A DNA stretch of 64,000 bases from Pseudoalteromonas carrageenovora IAM 12662 (GTDB lineage: Bacteria; Pseudomonadota; Gammaproteobacteria; Enterobacterales; Alteromonadaceae): positions 3,243,520-3,307,519 of the forward strand of contig NZ_LT965928.1 of NCBI RefSeq assembly GCF_900239935.1, in the 5' to 3' direction. Positions 17,160 to 25,684 of this stretch are shown in pieces (position 1 is the first letter of the stretch; each line of letters starts with the position of its first letter). The notes under the pieces were generated by a model. It was not told where the DNA came from. It saw only the letters and a program-made list of their open reading frames with translations, and did not search any database. The translations under genes were made by a program, and so were the position numbers.

Positions 17160-18179
17160 ATGAAGTTAAAAATTTCAAAGACCACCTCTTTATGTAAGCA
17201 CTTACTATTAAGCTTTACTTTATTATCACTAGCTCAAAGCGCCTACGCAGCCGTCACTTGGAATACAATTAACCCTCATATTCAATTTTTAAAACAACAA
17301 GATGACCTTCGATTTTACGACTCGAATCAGGTTCTTATTGAAGGTGATAAATGCGCCCTACTTGTTGATACCAGCGCCAACTTTGCTGCTGTTGAACAAC
17401 TTGCCGAAGACTTAAAAAAGCGCCTAAAAACACCTTTGTGCTATTTAGTGGCCACTCATTACCACGACGACCACTTATTAGGTATGGCAGTTATGCAAAG
17501 CTTTTTCCCAGACGCCAAACTTATTGTTCATCAACAAGTTAATACTAACTTTAACCAATATCAAAAAGCATACACAGACAAGTTAGACACCTATGAAAAA
17601 AGTATTGAGCTAAGTTACCAGCGCTTAGCAAGCGTTGCTAAAGAGGAGCAAGACCAATGGCGTAGTAAGCTTGAGCTTGCTAAAAGTAGATTATTTCGTT
17701 GGCAAGAGTACCAACTTAATGAGCCGCAAATAACAATAAATACCCCTAAAAAAATTAACCTAGGTGGCTTTGAAATTATGATTGATCCACACCAAGCTCA
17801 TACCAATGGTGATTTAACAATTAGCACTAATAACGCCACTGTGCTTATTGGTGGTGATATCGTTGACTGGCTGCCGTATCCTGGCCATGGGGAATTAGAA
17901 AAGTGGCAAATATTACTTGAGCAATACATTAACGATGAAAATCTCAGTGTTATTATTCCTGGGCACGGTCGCGATTTAACAAAGGAGCAACTTAAGCAAC
18001 CACTCTCTTTTTTAACGACCATAACAGAACATGTAAAAAATAACGACGGCCAAACTATAGAGCAACTAATGCAGTCTTTTCCTGAGTCAGTTATTAAGCC
18101 TTACAAACAAGAAGCGCTTAATATAAAATCAAGTAACTTTTTTTTACAAGCTGGACTTAACCGCGCTAAAAAGCAGTAA
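17160..18179 (+). CDS. Secreted metallo-beta-lactamase-fold hydrolase
   Basis: Exported 339-residue protein with signal peptide about 1-30 (LLLSFTLLSLAQSAYA). The dinuclear-metal motif is intact: H100-Y-H102-D-D104-H105 (THYHDDH), HTNGDLTI near residue 215, GGDIVDW (metal Asp) near 232 and IPGHG near 267. It has an extra helical insertion rich in Gln/Lys/Glu (about 125-180) between the first and second metal motifs. The plan resembles subclass B3 and other periplasmic MBL hydrolases. The substrate cannot be read from sequence, and beta-lactamase activity should not be assumed. It stands alone between zapA and mltD. Confidence 0.85.
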   Translation: MKLKISKTTSLCKHLLLSFTLLSLAQSAYAAVTWNTINPHIQFLKQQDDLRFYDSNQVLIEGDKCALLVDTSANFAAVEQLAEDLKKRLKTPLCYLVATHYHDDHLLGMAVMQSFFPDAKLIVHQQVNTNFNQYQKAYTDKLDTYEKSIELSYQRLASVAKEEQDQWRSKLELAKSRLFRWQEYQLNEPQITINTPKKINLGGFEIMIDPHQAHTNGDLTISTNNATVLIGGDIVDWLPYPGHGELEKWQILLEQYINDENLSVIIPGHGRDLTKEQLKQPLSFLTTITEHVKNNDGQTIEQLMQSFPESVIKPYKQEALNIKSSNFFLQAGLNRAKKQ

Positions 18180-18229
18180 ATAACTCAACACAACGGATTG
18201 TGTTAAAATGATAAAAGGAATTTATAAAA

Positions 18230-19714
18230 GTGATTACTATGCGCAGTTTGGTTATATGTTTTTTGGGTGTTTTTTTATTTGGCTGTGAGACTACAGAGCC
18301 TGAAATTCAAGAGGCACCACAAATATTTACTCACTTTGAGCCTAACTACGAACACCAAGAACAACTTGCTAAAACGCCAGATGATGCTGAGCCTAAAACG
18401 ACACACACCACCCCACAGGCTGCCAAAAAAGTTATCGTAAAAAAGCGCCCACCCAAAACAACTGATTTATGGGTGCACATAGCGAACAACCTGCATTTTA
18501 CCATTTATCAAAATCGCGCTTTAAATAAGCGTATTGACTGGTATTTAAAACAGCCAAATTATTTACGTACAGTAAGTAAACGCGCAGCCCCATATTTGTA
18601 TCATATTGTAAAAAAGATAGAGCAAAAACAACTTCCTATGGAGCTTGCTCTACTACCTTTTGTTGAAAGCGACTTTAGGCCTACCATTGCGTCTTCGCAG
18701 CAGGCCGTTGGTGTTTGGCAATTAGTAGGCGCAACTGCACATCATTTTGGGGTTAAGTCAGATCAATGGTACGACGGACGCCAAGACGTATTGGCATCAA
18801 CCGACGCTGCACTTGATTACTTAAGCTATTTGCATAAACGTTTTGATGGCAACTGGCTGCATGCCCTAGCCGCATACAATAGCGGTGAAGGACGCGTTAA
18901 GCGAGCAATCGAAAAAAATAAAAAACGCGGAAAAAGCACGGATTACTGGTCGCTTAAACTACCTAAAGAAACGGCCGATTACGTCCCCAAATTGCTTGCT
19001 TTAAGTTACTTAGTAAAACACCCGCAAAAAGGAATTAACCGACCAAAACTTTCGAACAAACCAATTACTACGCAAATGAATGTAGGCCAACAGTTTGATT
19101 TTTCTGTTATTGCTAAGCTTTCTGGCGTGGGTTCAAAACAACTACACTCTTTAAACCAAGGTTATTTAAAAAACCAAAGCTCGCCTAATGGGCCTCACAC
19201 TTTACTCCTGCCAATAGGGCAAGAAGCATTATTAAAAAGTCAGTTTTTTAAATCTAACTTTGCTGGCGAATACATCGTTAAACAAAACGATACGCTGTAT
19301 GGCATAGCTAAACGTTTTAGTATGTCTGTTAGTGCGCTTAAACAACTTAACGACAAACAAACCAATCTTATTGGTGTTGGTGAAAAGCTTTTAGTTGGGC
19401 AGCCTAAAACGTTACCTAAATCACTTATAGTAGATTACAAAATAAGCCCTTACCTTGAGCCGCAAGAAGTTGTGATCCCAACAATTGAAATAGACTACGA
19501 AGTTAAACAAGGCGACACTCTTTGGAGTATTAGCCAACTCTACGATGTACCTCATAGTGACTTAGCTAAGTGGAACAAGTTATCAGCTTCAAGTGTATTA
19601 AAGCCAGGCAAACAGCTAGTACTATTTATACCTCAAGCCGAACAGCCAAAATCAGCCCCGATTAAAAAAGACTTACTGCTCGATTTACAAAAAACACTAA
19701 ATCAACCTTGGTAA
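18230..19714 (+). CDS. mltD: Membrane-bound lytic murein transglycosylase D
   Basis: Outer-membrane lipoprotein that cleaves peptidoglycan glycan strands, releasing 1,6-anhydromuropeptides. Lipobox LFGC (Cys 19). The SLT catalytic domain spans about 105-260, with catalytic Glu146 in LLPFVESDF followed by the family's AVGVWQLV and LAAYNSGEGRV blocks. Two LysM domains follow (about 336-380 with YIVKQNDTLYGIAKRF, and 425-471 with YEVKQGDTLWSISQLY). GTG at 18230 is chosen as start because AAAAGGAA lies 10-12 nt upstream; ATG 18239 would be too far from it but would still give a good lipoprotein signal. Confidence 0.94.
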   Translation: MITMRSLVICFLGVFLFGCETTEPEIQEAPQIFTHFEPNYEHQEQLAKTPDDAEPKTTHTTPQAAKKVIVKKRPPKTTDLWVHIANNLHFTIYQNRALNKRIDWYLKQPNYLRTVSKRAAPYLYHIVKKIEQKQLPMELALLPFVESDFRPTIASSQQAVGVWQLVGATAHHFGVKSDQWYDGRQDVLASTDAALDYLSYLHKRFDGNWLHALAAYNSGEGRVKRAIEKNKKRGKSTDYWSLKLPKETADYVPKLLALSYLVKHPQKGINRPKLSNKPITTQMNVGQQFDFSVIAKLSGVGSKQLHSLNQGYLKNQSSPNGPHTLLLPIGQEALLKSQFFKSNFAGEYIVKQNDTLYGIAKRFSMSVSALKQLNDKQTNLIGVGEKLLVGQPKTLPKSLIVDYKISPYLEPQEVVIPTIEIDYEVKQGDTLWSISQLYDVPHSDLAKWNKLSASSVLKPGKQLVLFIPQAEQPKSAPIKKDLLLDLQKTLNQPW

Positions 19715-19779
19715 GTTTCTAAAGTGCTATATTTCGCGTAAAATCACGCCTTACAACAGTAAAACTTAAAGAGACAAGC

Positions 19780-20268
19780 ATGCAAATTAGTAAAAATTCA
19801 GCAGTTGAATTTCATTACACCCTAAGCGAAGCGGGCGAGCAAATTGAAAGCAGCGTAAACGAAGCGCCACTGAGCTACATACACGGCAGCGAAGGCATGC
19901 TTCCTGGTTTAGAAAAATCACTTGAAGGCAAAGCAGCTGGTGATAAATTTAGCGTTACGTTAGAGCCAAGCGAATCATATGGCGAACGTGTTGATGACTT
20001 AATTCAACGCATTCCTCTTAAGCATCTACAAGGTGATGTAAAAGTATGGAAGCCAGGTATGACGGCAATGGTACAGTCTAACCAAGGGCGCCATCAAGTG
20101 ACTATTATTAAGGTTGGCCGTTTTAACGCAGATTGTGATTTAAACCACCCATTTGCTGGTAAAACGCTAACGTTTGACGTTGAAGTTGTGTCAGTACGTG
20201 AAGCGACAAGTGAAGAAGTATCTCACGGGCATGTTCACGCTGAAGGTGGCTGTGGACACTCACACTAA
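19780..20268 (+). CDS. SlyD-like FKBP peptidyl-prolyl isomerase
   Basis: Cytosolic peptidyl-prolyl cis-trans isomerase/chaperone of 162 residues. It has the split FKBP domain (about 1-70 and 125-145) with an inserted-in-flap chaperone domain (about 70-125), the SlyD layout. Characteristic blocks are EFHYTLSEAGEQIESS, YIHGSEGMLPGLEKSLEG and LEPSESYGER. It ends in a short His-rich tail, HGHVHAEGGCGHSH, a reduced form of the metal-binding tail by which SlyD supplies nickel to hydrogenase. With no hydrogenase genes here, general folding is the safer role. Confidence 0.9.
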   Translation: MQISKNSAVEFHYTLSEAGEQIESSVNEAPLSYIHGSEGMLPGLEKSLEGKAAGDKFSVTLEPSESYGERVDDLIQRIPLKHLQGDVKVWKPGMTAMVQSNQGRHQVTIIKVGRFNADCDLNHPFAGKTLTFDVEVVSVREATSEEVSHGHVHAEGGCGHSH

Positions 20269-20297
20269 GCATTTTAGTTGTAAATAAAGGAGCAGGT

Positions 20298-21026
20298 ATG
20301 TCGAAGGTTGCTATTGTTACAGGCGGAACAAAAGGTATTGGTTTAGCCGTAGTAAAACGCTTTATTGAACGTGGTTTTACTGTACATAACCTTGATATTG
20401 AGCCAAGTGAGTTTGGTGAATTTCATCAATGTGATGTAAGTAACGTAAGCGCAGTGCAAACATGTATAAATACAATTTGCCAGCAAAACCCTACAATTGA
20501 CATACTTGTCTCTAATGCCGGAAAACATTTAAGTGCAAATATAGAAAGCACCGATGAGGAAACTCTAGATGCACTTTTTGCACTTAACGTTAAAGGCGCA
20601 TACGCGGCAGTGCAAAGTGTACTGCCAAGTATGCAAGCACAAAACAGCGGTGCAATTATTTTAGTTGCCTCAGATCAAGCAATTATAGGTAAGCAAAATT
20701 CGTTTGCTTATAACCTTACTAAGCACGCCTTGGCGTCAATGGCTAAAACCACAGCACTTGATTACGCAAGCTTTAACATTCGTGCAAATGCAGTATGCCC
20801 AGGCACTATAGAAACCCCGCTATTTCATAATGCTATTGATGCCTACTGTAAAAAAAGTGGTGCTGATAAAAACAAAATAGTCGCAGAAGAGGCCAGCCTA
20901 CAACCGCTAAACCGTTTAGGGCAAGCCGATGAAGTAGCAGCACTGATTAGCTTTTTGGCAAGTGATGATGCAAGCTTTATAACAGGCAGCCTGCAAAGCA
21001 TTGATGGTGGTTATACAGCACAATGA
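20298..21026 (+). CDS. Short-chain dehydrogenase/reductase of the sugar-acid locus
   Basis: NAD(P)-dependent oxidoreductase of the classical SDR family, 242 residues. It shows TGGTKGIG at residues 8-15 for cofactor binding, the NAG motif (LVSNAGKH), the catalytic YxxxK as YNLTK, and a C terminus typical of SDRs (ITGSLQSIDGGYT). The start ATG is preceded by AAAGGAG. The stop overlaps the following lactonase gene by 4 bp (ATGA). That pairing, and the facing dehydratase-aldolase pair, suggests oxidation of an aldose to a lactone as in non-phosphorylative L-fucose or related sugar pathways; the sugar is unknown. Confidence 0.85.
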   Translation: MSKVAIVTGGTKGIGLAVVKRFIERGFTVHNLDIEPSEFGEFHQCDVSNVSAVQTCINTICQQNPTIDILVSNAGKHLSANIESTDEETLDALFALNVKGAYAAVQSVLPSMQAQNSGAIILVASDQAIIGKQNSFAYNLTKHALASMAKTTALDYASFNIRANAVCPGTIETPLFHNAIDAYCKKSGADKNKIVAEEASLQPLNRLGQADEVAALISFLASDDASFITGSLQSIDGGYTAQ

Positions 21027-21862
21027 GCATGCAAATTATTGATCCTCATGTGCATTTTTTTAATCTTGCCGAGGGGCAGTATTCTTGGCTGCAAGGCGAA
21101 AACCCACCAGCGTGGCCTAACCTAAAAAAAATAAAAAAACCAACAAGTGCAGAGCAGCTTGTTAAAAGTACTGATTTTGAACTTGCGGGTATTGTGCATA
21201 TTGAGGCAGGGTTTGATAATCAATCACCTATAAACGAGCTAAACTGGCTAAGCTCGCATTTAAAAAATCTGCCTTTTAAAGCCGTTAGTTATAACCAAAT
21301 TGACGCACCTACAGAGCAGTTTAAAAGCGCCTTAAACGCTCAAGCTCACTCAAGCTTATGTGGTATCAGGGATATAACCGAAGGTACTGATGCAAAGCGT
21401 TTACTAAGCGCTAATAGCTTTAAAAACTTAGCGGTGCTATCAAACAATCAACTGCATTTTGAAGCGCAATTTAATATTGAAAATAGCGATATTACTAAAC
21501 AAGTCGCTTACTACGCTAAGCAGCTACCGCAACTTCAAATTATAATTAATCACACAGGGCTACCTAGCGATTTAGCTACATGGCAGCAAGGTGTTGAGTT
21601 ACTTGCTCAACATAACAATATCGCCATAAAATTTTCTGGTTTTGAATTACTACATTTTACAAAACAACAGCAAGTTACGTGTTTTAATTTTCTTTTAAAT
21701 CACTTTGGTGAGCAGCGCGTAATATTTGCTAGTAACTTCCCTGTGTGTCAAATAAATACAAGCTATAACAACTTATGGCACAGCTACAAAAGTATGTGTT
21801 TAAACAATAATATATGGCATAACCTTAGCTATGCAAACGCTAAGCACTACTATCAAGTATAA
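21023..21862 (+). CDS. Amidohydrolase_2 family lactonase-like enzyme
   Basis: TIM-barrel amidohydrolase of 279 residues in the family of L-fuconolactonase and 2-pyrone-4,6-dicarboxylate lactonase. Motifs: N-terminal IIDPHVHFF (H-x-H), IEAGFD after strand 2, INHTGLP (His on strand 6) and ASNFPVC at the strand 8 position where Asp or Asn is usual. It starts inside the stop of the SDR gene, so the pair probably performs consecutive steps (dehydrogenation to lactone, then hydrolysis to aldonate). The exact substrate is inference. Confidence 0.8.
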   Translation: MSMQIIDPHVHFFNLAEGQYSWLQGENPPAWPNLKKIKKPTSAEQLVKSTDFELAGIVHIEAGFDNQSPINELNWLSSHLKNLPFKAVSYNQIDAPTEQFKSALNAQAHSSLCGIRDITEGTDAKRLLSANSFKNLAVLSNNQLHFEAQFNIENSDITKQVAYYAKQLPQLQIIINHTGLPSDLATWQQGVELLAQHNNIAIKFSGFELLHFTKQQQVTCFNFLLNHFGEQRVIFASNFPVCQINTSYNNLWHSYKSMCLNNNIWHNLSYANAKHYYQV

Positions 21863-21911
21863 CTAAAAGTCGTTATATTAAGCTCTCTTTTGCTAATAAT
21901 TTGGCCAACTT

Positions 21912-22283
21912 ATGAAAACATACTTTTTAGTAATCGTTGTACTTTCAACGTTTTGCCTCAATGGTTGTATATCTCAAAGCCCAGACCCTACACCTAAGCT
22001 GCAACATGCCCTACTAGTTGAGCCAAATAAAGCAGCTGTTAGCATAGCAATTAAAACACTTGTCCACATTCAAGAAGCCCAATTAGCCTCCGATGTATTT
22101 ACTACTAGCAGCACAGTAACCCTTAACAATGTAAAGGGTAATAATATTATCGACACACAAAGTCGCAATACAGCAGATCAGTTTGAGCTGATGATAAAAG
22201 GCACGCAGTGTTATATTCGCCACCTTGATAGTAAAGCCACTATTGAGCTTAAAGAGGCCAAATGTAAAATTAACGAGCTATAA
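21912..22283 (+). CDS. Small hypothetical lipoprotein
   Basis: A 123-residue predicted lipoprotein: signal peptide with lipobox LNGC (Cys 19). The mature part has no family I recognise. It holds Cys residues in KGTQCYIRH and KEAKCKI that could form a disulfide. It lies 49 bp after the lactonase gene and is closed by a strong terminator, so it may be the last gene of the SDR-lactonase transcript, though nothing in the sequence ties it to sugar metabolism. Confidence 0.65.
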   Translation: MKTYFLVIVVLSTFCLNGCISQSPDPTPKLQHALLVEPNKAAVSIAIKTLVHIQEAQLASDVFTTSSTVTLNNVKGNNIIDTQSRNTADQFELMIKGTQCYIRHLDSKATIELKEAKCKINEL

Positions 22284-22292
22284 TATCCTTAA

Positions 22293-22333
22293 AAAAAAGC
22301 CGGTAAGTGAATAATCACTTACCGGATTTTTTT
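22293..22333. terminator. Bidirectional terminator between convergent sugar-acid transcripts
   Basis: Perfect 11-bp stem (22300-22310 with 22315-22325) around an ATAA loop, with eight A before and seven T after, so it works on both strands. Confidence 0.95.
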
Positions 22334-22346
22334 GTAACCTAAAAAG

Positions 22347-23522
22347 TTACTTTATTTCTACACGCTGTGAACGCATTACAATTTCATCATTTAATTCAAT
22401 ACCCAGCCCAGGCTCTTCTGATACTTCAAAGAAGCCATTTTTAGGTTGTGGATCTTGTAAACACAATTCACGGTTCCACTTTTTAATCGCATAAGTATGA
22501 TGCTCATGAATCAAAAAGTTAGGTATCGCCGTTTCTAAATGAAGCGATGCAGCTGTTGCAACTGGCCCGCCACATACGTGAGCCTGAATTCGCACATCAA
22601 AAATATCAGCGTAGTCACACACTTTTTTAGTTTCAGTAAAGCCACCACATAAACCAATGTCTGGCTGTAGTACATCAATACTTTGATCTTCTAAATACGG
22701 GCGCACACCCCAGCGGTTGTATAAACGCTCGCCACCAGCAATAGGCACGGCTACTTTGTCGGCTACTTTGGCATGTAAAGAATGGTTTAAGTAGTTAACC
22801 GGTTCTTCGTAATACATACAGTCAAACTCTTCTGCTATTTCGCCAATTTGAATCGCCGATGTAGCACCAGGTAAGCTGTGGCACTCAAAAATAATGTCAA
22901 CTTCATCACCTACCGCTTCACGTATTGCTTGCATGCGCGCACGGTATAGTTTCATTTCTGTACGAGAAATAATATTTGTACGGTCGTAATAAGTATTGCC
23001 ATCTTTATCGTACTGAATCGGGTCAACTTTTACTGCATCGTAACCTTCAGCAACCGCTTTTAAAGCTGCTTCTGCGTATTCTTGTGGTTGCACTAACGCT
23101 TTAAACTCGCTATCCCAGTCAAACTGTAATTGCGATGCGTAAGTGCGTAGTTTGTCGTTAACTTTTCCGCCGAGAAGTTGATATACAGGTAAGCCTAGTG
23201 CCTTACCTTTAATATCCCAAAGCGCGGTATCAATTGCACTCATTGCTGCGTATACAACAGGTCCGCCGCCCAAGCCCCAAAAGCTTTCACGCAACATACG
23301 CGACCATAACTTTTCAGTTTGAAATGGGTCATGACCAATTAAAAATGCATCTGCCATTTCTTTAATCATGGCTGCGGCTGCACTGTGCCCTAAATCGTAT
23401 GCAAGACCTGCTTCGCCTACGCCGCTAATACCTTCATCGGTATGAATACGCACAAACACAGGTGTCCACGATGGTCTATCAGGGCAATGAATATCAAATA
23501 CTTCTACGCGATTTACTTTCAT
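22347..23522 (-). CDS. Enolase-superfamily acid-sugar dehydratase
   Basis: Mandelate-racemase-subgroup enolase-superfamily protein, 391 residues. The capping domain (about 1-120) precedes the (beta/alpha)7-beta barrel. Readable ligands are: FECHSL (metal Glu plus the His two residues on, an acid-sugar dehydratase feature), YYEEPV and AGGERLY (second and third metal Glu), QPDIG (Asp) and QAHVCGGP (general-base His). The strand-2 motif reads VKVDP. This fits dehydration of a sugar acid such as galactonate, mannonate or fuconate to a 2-keto-3-deoxy acid; the substrate is not determinable. It follows the aldolase gene by 9 bp on the same strand. Confidence 0.85.
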   Translation of the reverse strand: MKVNRVEVFDIHCPDRPSWTPVFVRIHTDEGISGVGEAGLAYDLGHSAAAAMIKEMADAFLIGHDPFQTEKLWSRMLRESFWGLGGGPVVYAAMSAIDTALWDIKGKALGLPVYQLLGGKVNDKLRTYASQLQFDWDSEFKALVQPQEYAEAALKAVAEGYDAVKVDPIQYDKDGNTYYDRTNIISRTEMKLYRARMQAIREAVGDEVDIIFECHSLPGATSAIQIGEIAEEFDCMYYEEPVNYLNHSLHAKVADKVAVPIAGGERLYNRWGVRPYLEDQSIDVLQPDIGLCGGFTETKKVCDYADIFDVRIQAHVCGGPVATAASLHLETAIPNFLIHEHHTYAIKKWNRELCLQDPQPKNGFFEVSEEPGLGIELNDEIVMRSQRVEIK

Positions 23523-23531
23523 TTAAATTCC

Positions 23532-24299
23532 TTAATTAGCAAAACTGGGATCAAGTCGGTAGGCTTTACGCAACATGGCAGGCCACGCAAGTTGACCACC
23601 TGTAATACCGCTGTGCACCACGTTAGCTTGGTTATAAATATTGTCGATTATTGGCTGTGGCACTTCAATAGCTTCTTGTGAGCTGGCTTGCAATGCTAAT
23701 TGTATTTCACAAGCACGCTGCAAATCGTAAAAACGCATAAACGCATCCCCCACTGTTGGCCCTACCGTTAAGCCGCCATGGTTTACTAACAGCATATGAT
23801 TCGTGGAGCCTAAATCATCTTGTAGCACTTTGCGTTCATCGTCGTTGACCGCAAGCCCTTCGTAGCCATGGTACGAAAGTGATGGCAGTGAAAACATTGA
23901 ATATTGGCTCAGCGGTAATAAGCCATTTTTTTGTGTCGCAACTGCAATTGTTTCTTTGGTATGTAAGTGAATAACACAATGTGCATCTTCACGTACCTCA
24001 TGAATAGCACTGTGTATTGTAAAGCCCGCTGGGTTTATCTTAAACGGCGTGTCATCAATAATATTACCGTTTAAATCTACCTTCACTAAATTAGATGCGG
24101 TTACTTCCTCAAACGTTAAACCAAAGGCATTTACAAGGTAATGATCGGTACCTGGTAATCGAGCCGACAAGTGCGTATATATTAAATCTCCCCAACGAAA
24201 GTGATCAACCAGTCTATAACAAGCAGCTAAATCAACACGTAGTTGCCACTCTTGTTCTGATACTTTATTTTTTAAATCGAGTTGGGGTAAATCAAACAT
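23532..24299 (-). CDS. Class II aldolase/adducin family protein
   Basis: A 255-residue protein of the fuculose-aldolase/adducin fold. The zinc site is visible in CVIHLHTKET (His-x-His) and LLVNHGGLTVG (third His). The catalytic Glu of fuculose-phosphate aldolase is not obvious, as in many adducin-like members that act as decarboxylases or keto-acid aldolases. It is the first gene of the minus-strand pair with the dehydratase, so cleavage of the dehydratase product is the natural hypothesis. The ATG at 24299 has a purine-rich AAAAGG upstream. Confidence 0.82.
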   Translation of the reverse strand: MFDLPQLDLKNKVSEQEWQLRVDLAACYRLVDHFRWGDLIYTHLSARLPGTDHYLVNAFGLTFEEVTASNLVKVDLNGNIIDDTPFKINPAGFTIHSAIHEVREDAHCVIHLHTKETIAVATQKNGLLPLSQYSMFSLPSLSYHGYEGLAVNDDERKVLQDDLGSTNHMLLVNHGGLTVGPTVGDAFMRFYDLQRACEIQLALQASSQEAIEVPQPIIDNIYNQANVVHSGITGGQLAWPAMLRKAYRLDPSFAN

Positions 24300-24387
24300 A
24301 ATAAGCCTTTTAAAATACGCACCAAAACAAGATGCGAATAGATGTTTAGAAGTCTAAAGCAGTATTAATTTTATAGCAAACACAAAC

Positions 24388-24420
24388 AAAACAGCCACAC
24401 TATTGTGTGGCTGTTTTAAA
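24388..24420 (-). terminator. Terminator of the cytochrome c gene
   Basis: Perfect 10-bp stem ACAGCCACAC / GTGTGGCTGT with a TATT loop, bordered by AAAA and TTTT, 19 bp past the cytochrome stop. It could also act on plus-strand read-through. Confidence 0.88.
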
Positions 24421-24439
24421 GCTTAGCTATTACTGCAAA

Positions 24440-24763
24440 TTATTTTACTTTAGATAGGTAATCTGCAATTGCATCAAACTCTTCATCAGTTACTGTTGCA
24501 ACCATTGCTTTCATTGCCATAGTCATACCATTGCTACGTGCACCTGATTTAATGTCTTTCATTTGCGCTACTAAGTAGTCTTTATTTTGACCATTTAGTT
24601 TAGGGTATGCGCCCATGATAGGTGCTTTACCATCTGCGCCATGACATGTTTGGCAATTTTTAGCGGTATATAATGCAGCGCCATCAGCAGCAGCGGCATT
24701 AAACGAAAAACTTGCGGCTAAACTAATACCCGCGCCTACTAGTAGTGTTTTCATCTTGCTCAT
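24440..24763 (-). CDS. Periplasmic class I cytochrome c (c553-like)
   Basis: Small soluble electron carrier, 107 residues. Signal peptide about 1-26 (SLAASFSFNAAAA). Haem attachment is at C37-Q-T-C40-H41. A distal Met ligand is available in the NGMTMAMKAMV stretch, and the C-terminal helix is DEEFDAIADYLSKVK. The size and single haem fit cytochrome c4/c5/c553 relatives serving terminal oxidases or dehydrogenases. The gene is alone, with its own promoter region (24764-24981) and terminator, so its partner cannot be named. Confidence 0.92.
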   Translation of the reverse strand: MSKMKTLLVGAGISLAASFSFNAAAADGAALYTAKNCQTCHGADGKAPIMGAYPKLNGQNKDYLVAQMKDIKSGARSNGMTMAMKAMVATVTDEEFDAIADYLSKVK

Positions 24764-24941
24764 TGTATTTTCTCTTCTTTTTGACGGTTAGAAAAAACTT
24801 CTTCATTGATTGTAGTAAACAATCAAATAAAAAGCATACGTACCAAGTCGCTCTTGACGATCAAACAAAACAGCGCGACTAATAAGTTTATGCTCACTCT
24901 TATATACCTTAGCAAATAAAAATGAGCGACAACTTAATTAA

Positions 24942-24975
24942 CCTAAATATGCTTTATGTATAAGCAAAATTTAGG
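24942..24975. repeat. Hairpin downstream of the DUF2058 gene
   Basis: CCTAAAT (24942-24948) pairs with ATTTAGG (24969-24975), with an inner TGCTT/AAGCA stem. It lies 7 bp past the yaiL stop; no uridine tract follows, so terminator function is uncertain. Confidence 0.45.
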
Positions 24976-24981
24976 GAGTAT

Positions 24982-25521
24982 TTACCAAACAATATCATCT
25001 GGTACTTCAAAGTCTGCGTATGGATCATCTTCATCTTTAGGTTTGTTTTCAGGTTCAACATGAAAAACAATATACTTTTCATCTACTTCCGCCACTTTAC
25101 GTGCCGGTTCGTCTTCAAGTACAAAAAACTGCCCTTCAAGCACACAAATAGCTAAACGACCACCTGATAACGCTTTTTGAGTTTTTTCGTTTACGTCTAA
25201 ACCCTTAACTTTATTTTGGTAAGTAAAGTTAAAGGTACGCTCGCCACGAATAGTGTCTTGGTTATGATGCTCTAAAATTTGCTTAACACGTGCTTCTTGC
25301 TCGCGTTGTTTTAATTCACCTTGGCGAGACTGGTTAAGTTCTTCCGCCTTTTTTTGCTGCTCAAGCTTGGTTTGTTGAATATGCTTTTGCAGATCGCTAG
25401 GGTTACTTGTAGCCCCTTTTTTTTGCTTTTTTTGTTGCTTACGCTTTTCTGACTTAGCAACTTTAGCTTTGTGCGATGTTGTTAATCCTGCTTGCAGCAA
25501 TTGGTCTTGTAATGAACCCAT
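24982..25521 (-). CDS. yaiL: DUF2058 (YaiL-like) protein
   Basis: Cytosolic 179-residue protein of the DUF2058 family, whose E. coli member YaiL is described as a nucleoprotein or polysome-associated factor. The N-terminal 90 residues are a highly charged Lys/Gln/Glu helix (QQKKQKKGAT and following). The conserved C-terminal domain (about 90-179) begins at RGERTFNFTYQNKVKGL and ends EVPDDIVW. ATG at 25521, with no gene close upstream on the strand. Function in this organism is unknown. Confidence 0.85.
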   Translation of the reverse strand: MGSLQDQLLQAGLTTSHKAKVAKSEKRKQQKKQKKGATSNPSDLQKHIQQTKLEQQKKAEELNQSRQGELKQREQEARVKQILEHHNQDTIRGERTFNFTYQNKVKGLDVNEKTQKALSGGRLAICVLEGQFFVLEDEPARKVAEVDEKYIVFHVEPENKPKDEDDPYADFEVPDDIVW

Positions 25522-25684
25522 GGCTTTATTCCACTAAAAACTTATATTAAGGTCATTTTAATCACCAACGACTACAAATAATAGTGCTATCGGTATTAAT
25601 CTATCAAACGGATGAATACAAACCATGATTTGACGCAAATGTTGCTCATTTAACATATGAAATATAAGCCATTTTTAATATACT

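Noticed and set aside
17160..18179. Class B3 beta-lactamase resistance gene
   Set aside because: Only the fold-level metal motif is shared; there is a long insertion, and no evidence for beta-lactam activity. Called as a generic MBL-fold hydrolase.
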